Shown piece by piece: positions 27,886 through 36,839 of a DNA stretch of 64,000 nucleotides. The stretch is from Candidatus Vicinibacter affinis. GTDB taxonomy: Bacteria; Bacteroidota; Bacteroidia; Chitinophagales; Saprospiraceae. Position numbers and translations under genes: made by a program. The stretch lies in NCBI GenBank assembly GCA_016714365.1, contig JADJNH010000005.1, positions 574,501 through 638,500 of the forward strand, read 5' to 3'. The notes under the pieces were generated by a model that worked only from the letters and a program-made list of their open reading frames with translations, had not been told where the DNA came from and ran no database searches. How positions within the stretch are numbered: the stretch's first letter is position 1; each line of letters begins with the position of its first letter.

Positions 27886-28116
27886 ATGGACCAATTTAAC
27901 TTTACTGAAATCAGAAAAAAGATTACCTCATTTTTAGATCACGACATGAGCCCCGAAGATCAGGATAGCTTTCTTACTCAGATTCAAAAAGATCCCAACA
28001 GTCAGAATGAACTTATTAGGGAGCGCCTGATTCGTTCTAAAATAAGAGAAAACATTCACCGTCCCCACCTATCTCCGGGGCTAGTTGATCGAATTAAAAA
28101 CAAGATTGTAAGATGA
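27886..28116 (+). CDS. Small protein next to the ECF sigma gene, possible anti-sigma factor
   Basis: A 76-residue protein (from ATG 27886; a TTG at 27865 would add seven residues). The segment KKITSFLDHDMSPEDQDSFL resembles the N-terminus of anti-sigma factors of the zf-HC2 type, but the zinc HxxxCxxC motif is absent. The rest is charged and ends NKIVR, with no membrane segment. Its position 68 nt after the sigma gene suggests a soluble partner; this is inference only. Confidence 0.55.
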   Translation: MDQFNFTEIRKKITSFLDHDMSPEDQDSFLTQIQKDPNSQNELIRERLIRSKIRENIHRPHLSPGLVDRIKNKIVR

Positions 28117-28233
28117 TTCTTATATCCAAAATGGATCTTTGAATGTTTGCATGTTAAGTTTTTGGTAGTGTTGACTCTTGTGAGTTATTTTTAATTTCTA
28201 TGCTCTCGATTTGAGAGTTTTATCTCTGATACT

Positions 28234-29688
28234 ATGCAATTTAGAATTTTGTATCTCATTCTATTAGGTCTTGTGTTAACCACATGTTCGCGTAACCCGG
28301 TCACAGGGAAAAAAGAACTCTCTTTAATGTCTGAATCTCAGGAGAAAGCTTTAGGGCTTGAATCTGACCCTCAGATACAAGCTGAGTTTGGAATGTATGC
28401 CGATTCAAGTTGGCAAAGGTTTCTTCGTGAAAAAGGTCAGGCTATGGCCAAAATTTCTCATCGCCCTACTTTGGGATTTCAATTCAGAGTTATTGATTCA
28501 GAGGTGGTAAATGCATTTGCTGTACCAGGGGGATATGTATATTTCACCCGTGGAATATTGGCACATTTTAATGATGAAGCCCAGTTAATGGGAGTTTTAG
28601 GACATGAAATAGGTCACATAACGGCTAAGCATGCCAACGAACAATATACAAAGCAAACACTTGCTCAGATTGGATTTGCAGCAGGGATGATATTATCCCC
28701 TCAGTTTAGACAATTTGGCAATCTTGCGAATACAGGTATACAATTGATGTTTCTGAAATTTAGCAGGGACAATGAAACACAATCTGATAAGCTTGGAGTG
28801 GAATACTCATCTAAAGTAGGATATGATGCTCATCATATGGCAGATTTCTTTCAAACACTCGGAAGAGTGTCCGATGCTGCAGGTGCAAGGATTCCATCAT
28901 TTCTATCCACCCACCCCGATCCGGGAAATCGTTTTTCAAAAGTGAATGCCCTGGCTACTGAAGTTCAAAAGCAATTCACTTCTGCCACAAAAGTGGAAAG
29001 AAACAGTTATCTCAAACGATTGGAAGGAATGGTTTATGGAGCGGATCCAAGACAAGGTTATAAAGAGAATGATATTTTTTATCATCCTGAGTTAAAATTT
29101 CAATACCCTACGCCAAGGGAATGGACCTACCAAAATTCTCCAGCGCAAGTTCAATTTGCGTCTAAAGATCAAAAAGCAGTCATGATTTTTACATTGGCCT
29201 CGGATAAGGATTTGGCCTCAGCTGTGAAGACAAATCTCAAAAACTATAATTTAAATTTGATCAGTCAGGAAAACATTCAAGTTAATGGAATGTCCGCCAT
29301 CAGGTTTTTAGCTGAGCAAGTCCCTGAACAAAATTCGCAGGGGCAGACAGCAAATTCCAGTACTCTTAGAGTGGTCAGTACTTTAATCAAATACGATAAC
29401 TTAATTTATAACTTTATTGGAGCCGCTGCTCCTAATGATTTTGGAAACTATGAATCTTATTTTATTCAAAGTATGAATGGTTTCAAAACTTTAACGGATC
29501 AGACAAAAATCAATGTAAAGCCTGATCGTCTTGCCATTAAAAGTATTTCAAATAGAATGACACTAAAGGAGGCATTGAAATTTTATAATCAGGATGCTAA
29601 ACGTTATGAAGAATTAGCCATTCTTAATGGTCTTAAGCAAACTGACGTCCTAGAGGTTGGAACTTTAATTAAAACAGTTAATAAATAA
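28234..29688 (+). CDS. M48 family metalloprotease lipoprotein with C-terminal LysM
   Basis: A 484-residue protein. The N-terminus (LYLILLGLVLTTCSRNPVTG) is a lipoprotein signal with C18. The zinc motif is GHEIGHITAKHA with H124, E125 and H128, and the third ligand is likely the Glu of RDNETQSDKLG (about 190). It is followed by a beta region and a C-terminal LysM-like segment (about 435-484: KFYNQDAKRYEELAILNGL). The domain order fits periplasmic M48/BepA-like proteases that handle outer-membrane protein quality control. A short hairpin (CTCTC/GAGAG at 28203-28217) lies just upstream. Confidence 0.9.
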   Translation: MQFRILYLILLGLVLTTCSRNPVTGKKELSLMSESQEKALGLESDPQIQAEFGMYADSSWQRFLREKGQAMAKISHRPTLGFQFRVIDSEVVNAFAVPGGYVYFTRGILAHFNDEAQLMGVLGHEIGHITAKHANEQYTKQTLAQIGFAAGMILSPQFRQFGNLANTGIQLMFLKFSRDNETQSDKLGVEYSSKVGYDAHHMADFFQTLGRVSDAAGARIPSFLSTHPDPGNRFSKVNALATEVQKQFTSATKVERNSYLKRLEGMVYGADPRQGYKENDIFYHPELKFQYPTPREWTYQNSPAQVQFASKDQKAVMIFTLASDKDLASAVKTNLKNYNLNLISQENIQVNGMSAIRFLAEQVPEQNSQGQTANSSTLRVVSTLIKYDNLIYNFIGAAAPNDFGNYESYFIQSMNGFKTLTDQTKINVKPDRLAIKSISNRMTLKEALKFYNQDAKRYEELAILNGLKQTDVLEVGTLIKTVNK

Positions 29689-29745
29689 GCCTACCATAAA
29701 ATAGGAATTTATGAGCAAGAAAAGGCTGATTAATATTAATTAAAC

Positions 29746-30132
29746 TTAAATCTCGAATTCAATTTCAACAGTCCTCCCATTATCAGAAAATACCACTCTG
29801 TTAGAGAGTTTATGCATTAAAAATACCCCTCTGCCTCCACATCTCTCTAAATTTTCGGGGAGAGTTGGATCCGGAATAGTTTTTGGGTCAAATCCATGTC
29901 CTTCATCTGAAATCTTAAAAGAAATACAGCGATTTTTTTTCTCACTGTTGATGTGAACAAATTTATTTGCGTCTTCTCCATTCCCATGAATTATGGCATT
30001 GTTTACCGCCTCAGTGATGGAAATGAATACATTGTGATAATGCTTCTGATCAATCTTGTATTCATCAAAAATACCTATAAGGTATTTTTCAATCATTACA
30101 ATATTATTCGGTATGGAAGCAATTCTAATCAT
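29746..30132 (-). CDS. RsbW/SpoIIAB-like serine kinase ATPase (anti-sigma type)
   Basis: A 128-residue HATPase_c protein. The N-box is ITEAVNNAIIHGN (E41, N45), the G1 box SDEGHGFDP (about 75-83) and the G2 box CGGRGVFLM (about 98-106). This is the anti-sigma/serine kinase class that binds a STAS anti-anti-sigma factor or a sigma factor. Neither partner is in the window. The ATG at 30132 overlaps the stop of the DUF4175 gene (ATGA), which decides the start over the longer frame to 30216 and shows tight coupling to that gene. Confidence 0.85.
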   Translation of the reverse strand: MIRIASIPNNIVMIEKYLIGIFDEYKIDQKHYHNVFISITEAVNNAIIHGNGEDANKFVHINSEKKNRCISFKISDEGHGFDPKTIPDPTLPENLERCGGRGVFLMHKLSNRVVFSDNGRTVEIEFEI

Positions 30133-33100
30133 CCTTGCTTCTTCGTACGATTGAAATATTCTTCGACCAGTTTTTTGTAAAACGGTCTCAAATCCGGAGA
30201 TACGTGCTGGAACCATTCTGTTTCTGCCTGGCGCTGTTTTAGATATTCTTCAAGCCCGGCAGGAAAGCTACGTTCAATTTTCGTACCAGTTTCTGATTTA
30301 CGCTCTTCTTTATACTCCCTTTCACGCTCTGCCCGTTCTGCTTCTAGCAATCGTGTAGTTATTTCTTGTTGCCGTTTGAGGGTCTCATTTGTGAGTTGTT
30401 TATTCACCAGCTCCTTCTCAGTTTTATTCATTTGCTCGATAGCCTCCTTCATTTCCTGTGAGCCCAAACCTTGTTCTTTTTTCTCTTTCTCAAAGTCCTC
30501 AAGCATTTTCCTTAACTTGGCTTGTTCGGCAGCCATTTCCGCAAATTCTTTGCTGAGTTTCCCTTCCCCCTTTTTGTTTTTTTCTCCCAGCTTTTTCATT
30601 TCCTCACCTACCTTTTGTTGTCCTTCAACAATTTTATCCATTGGCACTTTCCCTTTTTTTCCTTTTGGGGATTTGCTTTTACCTGGCTTTTTACAAGATT
30701 TGCTTCCGGGCTTATTGCAAGAGGAATTTTGTTCCTTTTGTTTATTATTCATGGTTTCGGATAACATCACGGCAAGATCATTTACATTTTTCATTATCTT
30801 ACCTTGATGAGTATTCGCCATTTGGATTTGTCTATCTTCAAGTTTTTCAATGGTTTTTCCAAAATTCTCATTGATTTCTGAAACTTTCTCTCCAACAAAA
30901 GACTCAATTTCAACCACTCTTTTACTTAAGGCTTCAAGAGTGTCCTGAATTAATTTAAAATTCGTTTTTAATTTAAATTGTTCTTGCACCAAGGTTACAT
31001 ATTTTGGCGATTGAACTTGGGTCTGTTCAAATGTTTTTGATAAAAGTTCCTGTTCGAAAGAGAGCCCTACAAGATTTTCCAATAACTGTCTGAGTACTCT
31101 TATATCTTCTTCTTGTTGCTCCTTTTCATTTTGTTCCATTTGGCTTTCCATTTGGTCTGCCATTTCATTCATCTTGTCCGCACCCTCTTTTTGATCTTTG
31201 GAAGCACCATCATTTTGTTTTTTTTCTAATTTATCCTTGGCATTTTCTAAACTTTTTTTAGCCTCCTCAGCATTCTTCTTTTGATCTTCTATTTTTTTAG
31301 GTTGTTCAAGCTCTTGATTCTTTTTCTGTATCTCGTCTTGCTTTTTCTTGAGGTCTTCAAATTTTTTATTTATTTCCTCCTGTTGTTTTTTAAGATCAGC
31401 TGCGTCTTCTGATTTCTTCTCAGTTTTCTCCTTAAGTTCCATTTGCTCATTAGCCAATTCCCTTAACTTATCTATTTGGTCTTTAATGTTTTTTTCAAGC
31501 TCCAATTGCTTAAACAACTCCAACAAGCGATCCATTTCTTTTTTCATGTCCTCACTCTTATTCTGAAATTGTTCAGTCATTTGAATAGCTTGATCCTTTT
31601 GCAATTCTTGCATCAATTGTTGGATTTGATTCATCAATTGCTGCATCTCTTTATTCATGCTCTCATTAAAATGTTGCTGCAGTTGTTGTTGTTTTTCCTG
31701 AAGTTTTTCATCCGGATTGCTGTGTTGTTCCTGTTTTTTAAGATTCTCTTCAAATTTTTTCTGAGCTTTTTCAAACTTTTGCTGAATATCTTCTTGTTGC
31801 TTGATAAGTTTTTCAAAATCCTTTTTATTCTGCCATTCCAGGTCTTTCTTCTGACGCAACTTATTGCGATATTCATTTAGTTTGTCCTGAAGTTTTTGCG
31901 CTTCTTTAACTGCCTCTTCCAGATTTTTTTTAATATCTTCACTGTTAGCTTCTTCTTTTTGCGCCAGTTCTTCCTGGCTGGCAAGATGATGCTCCATAAT
32001 CGTACTTCTGGTGGACTTACTTCCGTTTACACCATCATTGTCCCAAACCTCAAAGTAATATGAAATATGATCGCCGGGTAATAATCCTAAGGCTTCCATG
32101 TCCAAAACGTGACGGAAAGTTGAGGCCTTGCCATTGGTTAAATTTACCTTAACTGATTTCTCCGGTAGAGTTTTACCGGATTTATTTTTTATCTGATAAT
32201 TGAAAGTCAGATCTTTCAAACCATAATCATCTGAAAGTTCCCCGCCGAAATACACAATACCTGCCTGTGTGCTGTCTTCAAATGATTCGGCATTTATCAA
32301 TGGGTACTGATCAGCAATGGCGGTTATCTGATATTGAATGGTATCAGGCTTAGATAATTTATTATTGTTCAAATACAGAGTGTAGCTCTGGTCTTTCATG
32401 ATCCTGGTCGAAAATTGAAACTCATTTTCTGAACGCCTGCTGCCTTCTGATTTCTGGTTTGATTCAGAAAGCCTGTATTCTAAAAGATCTGTATTTTCTG
32501 TGTTGATATTCCAACTAACTTTAGTGCCTACCGGAACAATCAATCCCCCTGTATTTTTGAAACTCTCATTTTTCCTTCCTGTATAGGAAGGATATTCGAG
32601 TCTGACCTCAAAATCTGAAATGACAGGTTTTAAAATCACTTCAAGAGTAAATTCTTCTGACTTGATCTCACCCGAATAAATCCTGAACTTTGTATCTTTT
32701 TGGACATTTCCAAATGTATAAGTATAGGTCCCGGGATCTTCACCTGGCCTGAGTCGGTATTGAAAATTGTCGTATTCAATATATGCTTCGGATGGTAAAA
32801 AGTTACCCGAAACCAACACTTCTAAATTGAAATCTTCATTTTGTATTGCCTCAAGTTTTTGATTAATAAGACCAAAACTAAAGGGAGCGGCTTTCGCAAA
32901 ATCTTTATTGTTCTGAATTAAACGAGTGGTAGAATCCTTAATTAAACTAGGCGCTAGAAAAATGATACCCATTAACAGCGAAACGGGAATTAACGCATAG
33001 CGCAGATATTTTCTGTTTTTATTTAAATCTATTGCAGCTACAAAAGGTATGGGTTTCAATTCTGATGCCTTTTGGTTTATACTGGCCTCGATTAGACTCT

Positions 33101-33482
33101 TATCACTAAAATTAATAGATTGGGATTTGAGTTGAAGTACATTTAACAGTTTGTCCTTCACATCTTTAAAATGAGTACCGATGATACGAGAGGCCTCCTC
33201 ATGACTGATCATTTTTCCTAACCTCATGTAATGAAGAAGTGGACTTACAATCCAACTGAAGAAAGCAAAACCTGTCAAACCAAGAAATGAATAGAAAAGT
33301 ATCTTTCGGGTAATTTTACTAAAATAAAATTGATGCTCAAGGAGAGCAACCAGGATAAATGCCAATGTAAGCATTCCTATAAAGTAAATAGAACCCCGCA
33401 ATAGCTTATTAAGGTAGAACTTCCTCGTAAACTGATCTAATTTAAAAATCAGCAAATCATAATAACTTTGATTCCATCCCAT
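30129..33482 (-). CDS. DUF4175 family membrane protein with very long coiled coils
   Basis: A 1117-residue protein. Helices near 30-48 and 60-82 and a third near 158-176 anchor it in the inner membrane; a beta-rich periplasmic part follows (about 190-490). Then come long K/E/Q-rich coiled coils (about 505-870), a lysine-rich stretch (GSKSCKKPGKSKSPKGKKGK) and a further charged coil to the end. This fits the large DUF4175 proteins of Bacteroidota, whose role is unknown. The downstream RsbW-like gene overlaps its stop. Its upstream promoter box is at 33517-33524. Confidence 0.75.
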   Translation of the reverse strand: MGWNQSYYDLLIFKLDQFTRKFYLNKLLRGSIYFIGMLTLAFILVALLEHQFYFSKITRKILFYSFLGLTGFAFFSWIVSPLLHYMRLGKMISHEEASRIIGTHFKDVKDKLLNVLQLKSQSINFSDKSLIEASINQKASELKPIPFVAAIDLNKNRKYLRYALIPVSLLMGIIFLAPSLIKDSTTRLIQNNKDFAKAAPFSFGLINQKLEAIQNEDFNLEVLVSGNFLPSEAYIEYDNFQYRLRPGEDPGTYTYTFGNVQKDTKFRIYSGEIKSEEFTLEVILKPVISDFEVRLEYPSYTGRKNESFKNTGGLIVPVGTKVSWNINTENTDLLEYRLSESNQKSEGSRRSENEFQFSTRIMKDQSYTLYLNNNKLSKPDTIQYQITAIADQYPLINAESFEDSTQAGIVYFGGELSDDYGLKDLTFNYQIKNKSGKTLPEKSVKVNLTNGKASTFRHVLDMEALGLLPGDHISYYFEVWDNDGVNGSKSTRSTIMEHHLASQEELAQKEEANSEDIKKNLEEAVKEAQKLQDKLNEYRNKLRQKKDLEWQNKKDFEKLIKQQEDIQQKFEKAQKKFEENLKKQEQHSNPDEKLQEKQQQLQQHFNESMNKEMQQLMNQIQQLMQELQKDQAIQMTEQFQNKSEDMKKEMDRLLELFKQLELEKNIKDQIDKLRELANEQMELKEKTEKKSEDAADLKKQQEEINKKFEDLKKKQDEIQKKNQELEQPKKIEDQKKNAEEAKKSLENAKDKLEKKQNDGASKDQKEGADKMNEMADQMESQMEQNEKEQQEEDIRVLRQLLENLVGLSFEQELLSKTFEQTQVQSPKYVTLVQEQFKLKTNFKLIQDTLEALSKRVVEIESFVGEKVSEINENFGKTIEKLEDRQIQMANTHQGKIMKNVNDLAVMLSETMNNKQKEQNSSCNKPGSKSCKKPGKSKSPKGKKGKVPMDKIVEGQQKVGEEMKKLGEKNKKGEGKLSKEFAEMAAEQAKLRKMLEDFEKEKKEQGLGSQEMKEAIEQMNKTEKELVNKQLTNETLKRQQEITTRLLEAERAEREREYKEERKSETGTKIERSFPAGLEEYLKQRQAETEWFQHVSPDLRPFYKKLVEEYFNRTKKQG

Positions 33483-33516
33483 ACCCTAGATATAATTAGT
33501 AACAACGCTTATTTTG

Positions 33517-33524
33517 CAAAAATA
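33517..33524 (-). promoter_or_regulatory. Bacteroidota -7 box (TATTTTTG) for the DUF4175-ATPase operon
   Basis: The plus strand reads CAAAAATA; the minus strand thus has TATTTTTG (TAnnTTTG), 34 nt before the ATG at 33482. No -33 TTG was recognised. Confidence 0.4.
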
Positions 33525-33799
33525 ATTTCACTTATTAGGAATTGATACATCCCAGCGAATATTAACAATTTATATTTCTTTTAGGTTTATAAGTTACTGA
33601 GTTTATATTTGATATTATGGGGTCTTAATCAATCATTTGATTTTATTAAAAATTTTGTAATACTCGAAAAAACGACTACTAATTAAAATATTATACACTA
33701 AATAAGCAATTTACAGAATATAATTTCTTAATATTCATTAATAAATTGCTTTGATTATGTAATTTCCAATTTTAACAATTAGATTCAAGTACAAATAAT

Positions 33800-33807
33800 T
33801 AGATTTG
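33800..33807 (+). promoter_or_regulatory. Bacteroidota -7 box (TAGATTTG) that decides the choice-of-anchor gene start
   Basis: TAGATTTG matches TAnnTTTG. It overlaps the TTG at 33805, so translation most likely starts at ATG 33835, 27 nt downstream. Confidence 0.5.
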
Positions 33808-33834
33808 CGCTTCATTTCGAAACTTCAAGACCAT

Positions 33835-34623
33835 ATGAAATTTATTGTTTATTCCTCATTTATTGTTTTTCTATTTGTACAATCGGTCATGGAGCCTCGG
33901 AATCCGGAATTGGAAGTCACAGGAGCCCCCGGCGAATTAACTTGCGCTAAATCAAATTGTCATAGTGGTGGAAGCTTTGTTGGTACAGTAAATCTTGAGG
34001 GACTCCCGGATACCATCCAGCCAGGTCAGACTTATAATTTAAATTTTGTTCAGAAGAGTAATGCATTGACCTCAGGTTTTGAGATTACAAGTCTCGATGC
34101 TCTGAATATGAGATCTGGAACATTTGTAGCAGGAGCAGGTTCTGGTGTAGCAATTGGCAGGACTTTTAACAGGCAATACATCAGACAGATAAGTGCAAGA
34201 GCATTAACCAACGGGGAATCTGTTTATTCATTCAGTTGGAAGGCGCCAACAAGCCTGAACGGGGATAGCATTAAATTTTATTTTGTGGGCATGGCGGCCA
34301 ATGATAATGGTAAAAATACATTTGACAATGTTTTAAGAGGAACTAAAAGTGTATTTTTTCAAAATGTACTTTCTTCATCGCAAGAGCAATTGATGAATTC
34401 CATCACACTAAGTCCAAACCCTGTTTCAAACTATTTCTATCTAAAGTCTGATATTGTAGAACCTATAAGGTATCAAATAATCGATCTTATTGGACAAGAA
34501 GTTTTACATGGTTTCATTTCCAACGGCAATAAAGTGGATGTTTCAAATTTAGATCAAGGAATTTATCATTTGATTTTGAAATTTTCTTCCGGGAATCAGA
34601 TAAAATCTTTTCTTAAGAAATAA
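33835..34623 (+). CDS. T9SS-secreted choice-of-anchor V-like protein with CX4CH motif
   Basis: A 262-residue secreted protein with a signal peptide (KFIVYSSFIVFLFVQSV). The segment TGAPGELTCAKSNCHSGG (C37, C42, H43) resembles the TGAPG-CxxCH signature of choice-of-anchor V proteins, which may bind heme, though here there are four residues between the cysteines. A beta-sandwich core follows (GQTYNLNFVQKS, YSFSWKAP). From about 190 the type A T9SS sorting domain is seen (SPNPVSNYFYL, YQIIDLIGQEV, LDQGIYHLILKF). Function is unknown. Confidence 0.75.
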   Translation: MKFIVYSSFIVFLFVQSVMEPRNPELEVTGAPGELTCAKSNCHSGGSFVGTVNLEGLPDTIQPGQTYNLNFVQKSNALTSGFEITSLDALNMRSGTFVAGAGSGVAIGRTFNRQYIRQISARALTNGESVYSFSWKAPTSLNGDSIKFYFVGMAANDNGKNTFDNVLRGTKSVFFQNVLSSSQEQLMNSITLSPNPVSNYFYLKSDIVEPIRYQIIDLIGQEVLHGFISNGNKVDVSNLDQGIYHLILKFSSGNQIKSFLKK

Positions 34624-34710
34624 TTCCTAATAGTTAATCTAACTTACTAGAGTTTTGACACTTTAATGATTATTTGCCAAGCACTGATTTTTGATCAGAT
34701 GGAGTAAAAG

Positions 34711-35502
34711 TTAGTTTAACCAGCGAAATCTCCTGATCTGATTATTTTCAGCAATTATTAAATACTTTGAATTTACAGCAAAAGAATTGATTTTGAAATT
34801 ACTTTTGTAGATGGGCTCAGAAGGCTTGGATCCTTTTTCCCATTGATAAATTTGATTTTCCTTCAAATAGAATAATTGGTTGTCTTTTAAGTCAATTGAT
34901 TTTATCTGGCTGTCTTCTACTGAGAATTCTTCATTAAGGAATCCGGAAAATTGCCATAGTCCTATTCCGGGAAGTAACAGAAAAATTTCTTTACCACTTG
35001 ATTTTAATACAGTGGATGTAATTTCATTGTCCCGCTCATAATAAATGGACTCACTGTTGACAATTCTTTGATCCAGTATATTCTTTAAATGAATTTTACC
35101 CTCAGCAAAAAAACAATATTGCGTTGTGCTAAAAAAACAAATGGCACTTTCTGTGTTAAAATTAGAATAATGCTCATCCGAAAGTGTACCTAGACTTTCG
35201 TCCAGAATTTGAACACTCGAATAGGAAGGAAAGAATAAAATAATTTTCATTGGATCACTCACATCCAGTGTTACATATTCATTGAGAAATGGACTTGAAA
35301 GCTCTTGATTGGTTGACCAATCTTCATTAAGCTTTAATAAGTGAGCATTGCTTTTATCTAAAGCATATATTTGATTTAATTTGTCTATATAGATGGTCGA
35401 AGCATTGAGTAAAAATGAGTCCTGAAATAGATATTTTTGGGATATCCCGATGTTGGTTAGCGAAAAAAACACACAGCTATGAATAAACCACTCCTTTATC
35501 AT
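34711..35502 (-). CDS. Exported protein of unknown function, likely beta-propeller
   Basis: A 263-residue protein with an N-terminal signal (EWFIHSCVFFSLTNIGIS) and then repeated short beta segments (IYIDKLNQIYALDKSNAHLLKL, SVQILDESLGTL, SIDLKDNQLFYLKENQIYQW). It looks like a small beta-propeller. No family is recognised. It overlaps the LpxH-type gene by 26 nt, so the two are co-translated in this lineage. Confidence 0.7.
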   Translation of the reverse strand: MIKEWFIHSCVFFSLTNIGISQKYLFQDSFLLNASTIYIDKLNQIYALDKSNAHLLKLNEDWSTNQELSSPFLNEYVTLDVSDPMKIILFFPSYSSVQILDESLGTLSDEHYSNFNTESAICFFSTTQYCFFAEGKIHLKNILDQRIVNSESIYYERDNEITSTVLKSSGKEIFLLLPGIGLWQFSGFLNEEFSVEDSQIKSIDLKDNQLFYLKENQIYQWEKGSKPSEPIYKSNFKINSFAVNSKYLIIAENNQIRRFRWLN

Positions 35503-36241
35503 TTTTATAAAATTTCAATTGTAGAGATTCTCCGTCAAATTCTGCGTATGATTGAAAATTCAACCAATCTCCTAAATTGATATAACGAGATTGTGTTCCA
35601 TTGATATTGTAATCTATAGGAAGGTGACGGTGCCCGAATACATAATAATCTGCTTGAACTTCCGGATGCTTTTTATGAACATATTGAATTAGCCATTCTT
35701 TGTCTGGGCCTAAAAAATTCTGAACGGGCGCCTGTGCTTCTCTACTTTTACCTGAAAAGTAATTGGCCAGGTCAATACCTACATCCGGATGAATCCATTT
35801 AAATAGCCATTGTGCAAATGGATTTTTAAACAACTTTTTAAGTCTTTTATATCCATGGTCGCCAGGACCTAAGCCGTCCCCGTGTCCAATAAAAAATTTT
35901 TTATTCCCTAAATTTTCCTGAATTGGTTTTTGGTAGATTGGAATTCCAAGTTCCAACCACAAATAATCCTTCATCCAAAGGTCATGATTGCCGGTAAAAA
36001 AACGAATATCAATTCCTTTATCTTTCAATTCGGCAATTTTTCCTAGAATTCTGATATAACCTCTGGGTACTACCCTTTTATAGTCAAACCAAAAGTCAAA
36101 TACATCGCCAACAAGAAAAAGATGGGTTGCATCTTTTGATATAAAATCCATCCATTCTACAATTAATGCTTCTCTGTTCAGGGAAGGGGTTTTTGCAGAA
36201 ACTCCAAGGTGAAAATCGGATGTGAAGTAAGCTTTAATCAA
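35477..36241 (-). CDS. UDP-2,3-diacylglucosamine diphosphatase (LpxH-like metallophosphatase)
   Basis: A 254-residue calcineurin-type phosphatase. Metal ligands are visible: D9 and H11 in TSDFHLG, D46 in LVGDVFDFWF, N85 and H86 in FTGNHDLW, then GHGDGLGPGDHGYKRLKK (about 118-136) and the closing GHRHLP. The VFDFWF and GDHGYK segments fit LpxH, which cuts UDP-diacylglucosamine to lipid X in lipid A synthesis at the inner membrane. It runs 14 nt behind the 3-hydroxyanthranilate dioxygenase gene. Confidence 0.87.
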   Translation of the reverse strand: MIKAYFTSDFHLGVSAKTPSLNREALIVEWMDFISKDATHLFLVGDVFDFWFDYKRVVPRGYIRILGKIAELKDKGIDIRFFTGNHDLWMKDYLWLELGIPIYQKPIQENLGNKKFFIGHGDGLGPGDHGYKRLKKLFKNPFAQWLFKWIHPDVGIDLANYFSGKSREAQAPVQNFLGPDKEWLIQYVHKKHPEVQADYYVFGHRHLPIDYNINGTQSRYINLGDWLNFQSYAEFDGESLQLKFYKNDKGVVYS

Positions 36242-36255
36242 AATATATTTATTAA

Positions 36256-36786
36256 TCAGCTCACAAATCGTGGATCAGTTTCCATAATTGCGCCACATTT
36301 TTTACACGTTCTCATAGATTCTGAGGCATAGTATTCTTTAAATCTTGGAATAAAATCTTTCTCTATATTTTCCAGCGGAAAATAGCTTTCATGCAATTTT
36401 TCATTGCATTTTTCACAAAACCACAGCAACCCATCGTTTTCTCCAGGTTTGCGCTTGCATTCTATTACCAAACCAATAGTGCCTTCTGGTCTCATGGGTG
36501 AATGGGGTGTGTTTGCTGGCAATAAAAACATTTCTCCTTGTTTTATAGGAATATCCACAGGTTTTCCATTCTCCTGAATTCTGACCGTTACATCTCCTTC
36601 AATTTGATAATACCACTCTTCAGTTTCATTATAATGATAGTCTTTTCTGGCATTTGGTCCAGCCACAATCATCACAATAAAATCCCCAGCTTCCTGATAT
36701 AGGTTCCTGTTTCCCACCGGTGGTTTTAATTCATGTCGGTGTTCTTCGATCCATTGGTGTAGGTTGAAAGGTCTTTTGATAGACAT
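36256..36786 (-). CDS. 3-hydroxyanthranilate 3,4-dioxygenase
   Basis: A 176-residue cupin. The iron ligands are H51, E57 and H95, with R47 and R99 as substrate-binding arginines; these positions equal those I recall for the Cupriavidus enzyme. The C-terminal rubredoxin-like metal site has two Cys pairs, C124/C127 and C161/C164. The enzyme opens the ring of 3-hydroxyanthranilate in the kynurenine route from tryptophan toward NAD or catabolism. No other kynurenine-route gene lies within the window. Confidence 0.93.
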   Translation of the reverse strand: MSIKRPFNLHQWIEEHRHELKPPVGNRNLYQEAGDFIVMIVAGPNARKDYHYNETEEWYYQIEGDVTVRIQENGKPVDIPIKQGEMFLLPANTPHSPMRPEGTIGLVIECKRKPGENDGLLWFCEKCNEKLHESYFPLENIEKDFIPRFKEYYASESMRTCKKCGAIMETDPRFVS

Positions 36787-36839
36787 AAAAATAAAATTTT
36801 AATAAAGATACGTTATTCAAATAGGCTGATCAATAGTTT

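Larger units (their letters stand above)
33483..33834. other. Intergenic region between divergent genes
   Basis: A 352-nt, very AT-rich region between the divergent DUF4175 and choice-of-anchor genes. It holds one promoter box for each side (33517-33524 minus, 33800-33807 plus). I see no ORF and no strong hairpin in the rest. Confidence 0.6.

Noticed and set aside
28203..28217. Short hairpin CTCTC/GAGAG before the M48 gene
   Set aside because: Only a 5-bp stem with a short T stretch; too weak to call a terminator.
30376..31880. Several long frames on the plus strand opposite the DUF4175 gene
   Set aside because: They are the complement of a K/E/Q-rich coiled-coil coding region and give F/L/S-rich low-complexity peptides; they have no start context of their own.
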